In this document: positions 5,832 to 8,952 of the stretch, one piece after another | How the letters are laid out: the number at the start of each line of letters is the position of its first letter | Numbering within the stretch: position 1 is the stretch's first letter | Assembly: GCA_947087145.1 (NCBI GenBank) | Contig: CAMUBM010000019.1 | Location: 1-8,952 of the forward strand | Length of the DNA: 8,952 bases | Source of the DNA: an uncultured Mycoplasmatota bacterium | GTDB lineage: Bacteria > Bacillota_I > Bacilli_A > RF39 > UBA660 | Reading direction: 5' to 3' | Notes under the pieces: model-generated | Seen by the model: the letters and a program-made list of their open reading frames with translations, nothing else | The model's database searches: none | What the model was told of the DNA's origin: nothing | Translations under genes and position numbers: made by a program

Positions 5832-5837
5832 ATTAGA

Positions 5838-6006
5838 CAAGAAAAAACTTTATTTTTTATTTTTTAAGAAAATTTGCTATAAGAAATTTGCTTTCTTCTA
5901 AGAAGTGCATGGTTTCTTGTGGTCTCTAATAAAAATAAGTTTTCGTGTGTTTATAGCAAACAAAATACTTGAGACGAATTTTCGTCTTTTCAGAAAGGAA
6001 TTTATT
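5838..6006 (+). promoter_or_regulatory. Long structured 5' leader of RNase J
   Basis: Predicted untranslated region of about 169 nt. TTTGCTATAA (5873-5882) pairs perfectly with TTATAGCAAA (5951-5960), a 10-bp stem. A second copy of AAATTTGCT (5884-5892; first copy 5870-5878) can compete for the same partner. CTTC-TAA-GAAG (5896-5906 region) can form a small hairpin inside. A compact hairpin AGACGA..TCGTCT (5972-5987) ends 4 nt before the ribosome binding site. A six-codon ORF (5909-5929) has no good ribosome site. No known riboswitch class is recognised. Self-control by RNase J cleavage is a reasonable hypothesis. Confidence 0.5.
5972..5987 (+). promoter_or_regulatory. Hairpin just upstream of the RNase J ribosome site
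   Basis: AGACGAATTTTCGTCT forms a 6-bp stem with a 4-nt loop, followed by a short T run (5987-5990) and then AGAAAGGAA (5992-6000). It is too short for a strong terminator, but could protect the 5' region, weakly attenuate, or serve as an RNA-binding site. Confidence 0.45.
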
Positions 6007-7686
6007 ATGAAAGAAGATAGTACCAGTACGTCGATTGTTGCTTTAGGTGGCTTAGGCGAAGTTGGAAAAAATATGTATGTGGTAACCCACAAAAATGAGA
6101 TATTAATTGTTGATGCAGGAGTGATGTTTCCTACGGAGGATTTATTAGGAGTCGATGCAGTCATTCAAGATTTTACGTATTTGAAGCAAAACGAGGATAA
6201 GATTGTTGGACTCGTGATTACCCATGGACATGAAGACCATATTGGAGGTATCCCTTATCTTTTACAAAGTATATATGTTCCTAAGATTTATGCTTCTAAG
6301 ATTGCTACAGATTTAATTAATAAAAAACTAATGGAATATAATATTAAGTATCCAGAAATGGAAATTATTACAAATGAAACGATTGTGAAAACAAAGTATT
6401 TTGAGTTAGAGTTTGTGAATACTACCCACTCTATTCCAGGTTCTTATGCTGTTGCCATTCATACACCGAATGGAACGATTTTTGAAACGGGAGATTTTAA
6501 GTTTGATTTAACACCAATTGGACCTGAGGCAGATTTGCATAAAATGACAAGAATTAGTGAACAAGGAGTTAAACTTTTGATGAGTGATAGTACCAATGCT
6601 TTGTCTCCTGGTTTTTCTACGAGTGAAAGTAATGTGGATGAGGCTTTGGAAAGTGTTGTGAATAAGCATCCTGCTCGTATTATTATTGCTACGTTTGCTT
6701 CAAATATTTATCGTATTAAACATATCATTGAAACTTGCAAAAGACACAATCGTAAAATTGTTGTGTTTGGTAGAAGTATGGAAACAAACATTGAACTTGC
6801 CATTAATAATGGGTTAATTGAAGATAAAACGATTATTATTGATTATAATAAAGCCAAATCTTTAAAGAAAAATGAAATTTGTATTTTGTGTACTGGTTCG
6901 CAAGGGGAACCTCTTGCAGCCTTATCTCGTATTGCGAATGGGGTTCATAAACAAATCACTTTACAGCCAGATGATTTAGTTGTCTTCTCTTCTAACCCTA
7001 TTCCTGGAAATGCTTCTAGTGTCAATCGAATTATCAATAAACTTTATTTAAAGGGAGTTCAAGTATTTACAAATAGTGAATTTAGTGATATCCATGCATC
7101 AGGACATGGAAAACAAGAAGAACAAAAGTTAATGTTACGTTTAATCAAACCTGAATATTTCATGCCTTGTCATGGAGAATACCGAATGCTTAAGAAACAC
7201 GCAGAACTAGGTGTTGCTTGTGGAGTTCCTAAAGAAAATATTTTCATTTGTAAAAACGGAGATACTCTTATTATGGATAAAACAGGTATACATCGTGGTC
7301 CTTCTGTACAAGCAGGAGATGTGTATGTCGATGGTTCTCGTATCGGTGATATTGGAAGTGTTGTAATTAAGGATAGAAAACTTATGAGCAACGATGGTAT
7401 TTTACTTACGATTTTGAATATTAACCCTTTTACAAAGAAACTATTAATTAAACCCAATGTGACGACAAGAGGATTTGTCATGGTCAATGAAAATAGTGAG
7501 TTGATTAATCAAATTGAAAGAAAGGTTACTTATATTGTAAATAGCACTTTAGAACGTGGGAATTACAATTATACTGACTTAAAAAATCAAATCATTTTGG
7601 AATTACATCCATATATTAACGAACTAACAGGAAGACATCCTATTATCTTGCCTGTGATTATGGAAGTTAGAGAAAACAATAATTAA
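6007..7686 (+). CDS. rnj: Ribonuclease J
   Basis: Metallo-beta-lactamase/beta-CASP ribonuclease with 5'-to-3' exonuclease and endonuclease activity, central to mRNA decay and RNA maturation in Gram-positive bacteria; cytosolic. 559 residues, the normal size. Early motif VALGGLGEVGKNMY (11-24). Zinc-binding HGHEDH (73-78). GDFKFD (about 162-167). beta-CASP region with TFASNIYRI, CTGSQGEP and NPIPGNASSVNR; then ASGHG and PCHGEYRML (about 387-394). A typical C-terminal domain follows. The start is ATG 6007, with AGAAAGGAA upstream and the conserved N-terminus right after it; an in-frame GTG at 5905 would add 34 unlike residues and is not used. It stands alone on the plus strand. Whether this is RNase J1 or J2 cannot be told from one copy, so only the generic symbol is given. 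Confidence 0.96.
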   Translation: MKEDSTSTSIVALGGLGEVGKNMYVVTHKNEILIVDAGVMFPTEDLLGVDAVIQDFTYLKQNEDKIVGLVITHGHEDHIGGIPYLLQSIYVPKIYASKIATDLINKKLMEYNIKYPEMEIITNETIVKTKYFELEFVNTTHSIPGSYAVAIHTPNGTIFETGDFKFDLTPIGPEADLHKMTRISEQGVKLLMSDSTNALSPGFSTSESNVDEALESVVNKHPARIIIATFASNIYRIKHIIETCKRHNRKIVVFGRSMETNIELAINNGLIEDKTIIIDYNKAKSLKKNEICILCTGSQGEPLAALSRIANGVHKQITLQPDDLVVFSSNPIPGNASSVNRIINKLYLKGVQVFTNSEFSDIHASGHGKQEEQKLMLRLIKPEYFMPCHGEYRMLKKHAELGVACGVPKENIFICKNGDTLIMDKTGIHRGPSVQAGDVYVDGSRIGDIGSVVIKDRKLMSNDGILLTILNINPFTKKLLIKPNVTTRGFVMVNENSELINQIERKVTYIVNSTLERGNYNYTDLKNQIILELHPYINELTGRHPIILPVIMEVRENNN

Positions 7687-7715
7687 AAAATTCGAACGAT
7701 TGGGTTCGAGTTTTT
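7685..7715. terminator. Bidirectional terminator between RNase J and the amidotransferase gene
   Basis: TCGAAC (7692-7697), loop GATTGG, GTTCGA (7704-7709), extended by a T-G pair. On the plus strand TTTTT follows (7711-7715). On the minus strand six T follow (7690-7685). It therefore serves both convergent genes, whose stops lie at 7684-7686 and 7716-7714. Confidence 0.88.
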
Positions 7716-8412
7716 ATTTTTCTTTGTTTTTTTTGAAGTTGGTACAAATCTTTAAAAATTCTACAAATATATTATTCATAATCTTGTCTTTTTTATAAAG
7801 ACTTTCTGGATGAAATTGAACTCCTATATAAAATTTTTTGGAAGGGGCTTCTATGATTTCGTCAATACCGTCAGGGGATACTGCTGTTACTTTTGTATCT
7901 CCTTGGAAGACAGAATATCTTTGGTGTCTTGAATTTACTTTTATCTCTTCTTGTTTTATGATTTCATAGGCTTTTGTATTTTTTTCTATTTTAATTGTAT
8001 GAACATATTCTTTTTCTTGATTATGGCTATCCTTTTCTAAAGTTCCAATAGAACCTCCTACTGCACGTACCATATTATGTTTTCCAGCACATATTCCAAG
8101 GATTGGTATATCATAATCATAGCAATATTTGGCTATAAAACATTCATATTCATCAACAAATCCGCCACCTTGTAAAATAATTCCATCACATAACGCTATT
8201 TGCGCATAGAAGTTATGTTTTTCTAATGTTGTTAATTGCTCTTTCCAATCGTCTTTTGCAACTATTTTATCTATATTAGGTGGGAGTATTCCAATAGCAA
8301 TTCCTCCATTATCAAAAATTGCTTGTTCTACTTCGTCCCTTATATACGTTTCTAATCTTTTTTGTTTTTTTCTATAATGTTTCGCTACAATTCCTATAAC
8401 AGGCTTAGTCAT
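7714..8412 (-). CDS. Class I glutamine amidotransferase-like hydrolase, peptidase C26 / PuuD family
   Basis: Probable cytosolic gamma-glutamyl hydrolase or amidotransferase-like enzyme; family members cleave gamma-glutamyl-GABA, other gamma-glutamyl amides or folate polyglutamates. The exact substrate cannot be read here. 232 residues, slightly short. Begins KPVIGIVA; GIILQGGG (77-84); nucleophile Cys108 in LGICAGKHNMVRAVGGS; VNSRHQR (159-165); catalytic His201 and Glu203 in GVQFHPES. The nucleophile elbow reads GICAG where family members such as PuuD usually have GICRG. Start ATG 8412 with AGGAG close upstream (3 nt spacing, short). It lies 30 bp after an unrecognised gene on the same strand, probably in one operon, and ends at a shared terminator. 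Confidence 0.85.
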   Translation of the reverse strand: MTKPVIGIVAKHYRKKQKRLETYIRDEVEQAIFDNGGIAIGILPPNIDKIVAKDDWKEQLTTLEKHNFYAQIALCDGIILQGGGFVDEYECFIAKYCYDYDIPILGICAGKHNMVRAVGGSIGTLEKDSHNQEKEYVHTIKIEKNTKAYEIIKQEEIKVNSRHQRYSVFQGDTKVTAVSPDGIDEIIEAPSKKFYIGVQFHPESLYKKDKIMNNIFVEFLKICTNFKKNKEK

Positions 8413-8442
8413 TTTCTCCTACTCTTTCTATTATCCATTCTT

Positions 8443-8952
8443 TTACATTTTTACTCCACTTGAAAACTGTTTGTTTTCTTCCATGAGTAAATCATACAAT
8501 TCGTTGTATTCTTTTAATTGGGCATCGTCACAGAAATATAAATTATTGTCTTCAATATACCAACAAGCATTTGGTAAGGTTAGAATTTCTACCATGCGGG
8601 TTAGGTATTGCATTCGTAACTGGTTGTTGTATAGTTCTCTTTCCCACTCTCTTTTAAAACGATTATTCGCAAACGAAAAAGCATATTCTTTAAATAAATT
8701 AATATAAATATCTCCTAATTTCATTTTTTCTAAGTTCATTATCCATTTTTCTTGGTTTGCTAGTTCTATTATTTTTTCTATTGCTTTTTCTGTTTTCTTT
8801 TCTCTGTTTGGAAATTCTTCTATTACTTCTTTTAAATTGTCTTTATTTTTTTCTAAAAATTCACTGTTTAAAAGATACATAATACCTGTAGCAGAATTTT
8901 CTAAATAAGTGTAGTAATTGGTTCTATAGGTATGAAAGAAATCTTTTAGTTC
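8443..8952 (-). CDS. Unrecognised protein, 5' end beyond the right edge (partial)
   Basis: At least 169 codons are visible. There is an ATG at 8880, but the frame is open from there to the window edge (visible beginning ELKDFFHTYRTNYY) and the ATG has only a weak AGGT ahead of it, so I read the gene as continuing beyond 8952. I do not recognise the family. The protein is rich in Lys, Glu, Asn and aromatic residues, with a charged helical stretch (KEVIEEFPNREKKTEKAIEK), then FANNRFKREWERELYNN, a segment LPNACWYIEDNNLYFCDDA and a Glu-rich end. No signal peptide or membrane segment is seen in the visible part. It precedes the C26 amidotransferase by 30 bp on the same strand; joint function is only inferred from this. 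Confidence 0.75.
   Translation of the reverse strand, partial: ELKDFFHTYRTNYYTYLENSATGIMYLLNSEFLEKNKDNLKEVIEEFPNREKKTEKAIEKIIELANQEKWIMNLEKMKLGDIYINLFKEYAFSFANNRFKREWERELYNNQLRMQYLTRMVEILTLPNACWYIEDNNLYFCDDAQLKEYNELYDLLMEENKQFSSGVKM

Noticed and set aside
5909..5929. Six-codon upstream ORF (MVSCGL) in the RNase J leader
   Set aside because: Only a weak AAGAAGTG precedes it; not convincing enough to list as a gene.
5905..6006. 34-codon N-terminal extension of RNase J from GTG 5905
   Set aside because: The conserved N-terminus and a good ribosome site both point to ATG 6007; the extension overlaps structured leader elements.
7170..7487. Minus-strand ORF opposite RNase J
   Set aside because: Shadow of the RNase J coding strand, without a ribosome site.

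Overview
The window is strongly AT-rich DNA that reads as a Gram-positive, low-GC Bacilli-type chromosome. It carries an FtsY-YlxM-Ffh secretion cluster, a Firmicutes-type RNase J, formate-tetrahydrofolate ligase, and strong GGAGG/AGGAG ribosome binding sites. TGA acts as a stop (the ftsY stop overlaps the ylxM start) and TGG encodes Trp, so the standard bacterial code applies and a Mycoplasma-type code is unlikely. An uncultured host-associated Bacilli lineage is my inference; no rRNA or other taxonomic marker is present.

Layout from left to right. (1) 1-165, minus strand: a promoter, ribosome binding site, start codon and first codons of an unidentified gene that leaves the left edge. Its reading frame is broken by a G10 run; with G9 it would be open to the edge. 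A perfect 18-bp palindrome lies against its promoter. (2) 230-5776, minus strand: a gene train in the order prepilin-like protein, ftsY, ylxM, a 325-bp gap, an unrecognised 193-aa protein, ffh, fhs, then a clear terminator. fhs has intact family motifs but no normal start codon. The gap holds several inverted repeats, a 9-codon ORF with a textbook ribosome binding site, and a pair of almost identical 16-bp palindromic repeats. (3) 5777-6006: divergent promoters whose -35 elements touch, then a long, structured leader for RNase J. (4) 6007-7686, plus strand: RNase J, ending in a terminator that works in both directions. (5) 7714-8952, minus strand: a class I glutamine amidotransferase of the peptidase C26 type, preceded by an unrecognised gene that is cut by the right edge.

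How the genes fit together: FtsY and Ffh are the receptor and signal-sequence-binding GTPases of the signal recognition particle, and YlxM is their usual small partner. The prepilin-like protein heading this train is itself a membrane-inserted protein. fhs supplies 10-formyl-tetrahydrofolate for purine and formyl-Met synthesis. RNase J governs mRNA turnover and may be controlled through its own leader.

The observations most worth a second look are the G10 tract in the left-edge gene, the missing fhs start, the structured gap upstream of the unknown-ffh-fhs genes, and the RNase J leader. No CRISPR array, insertion sequence, tRNA or rRNA is visible.
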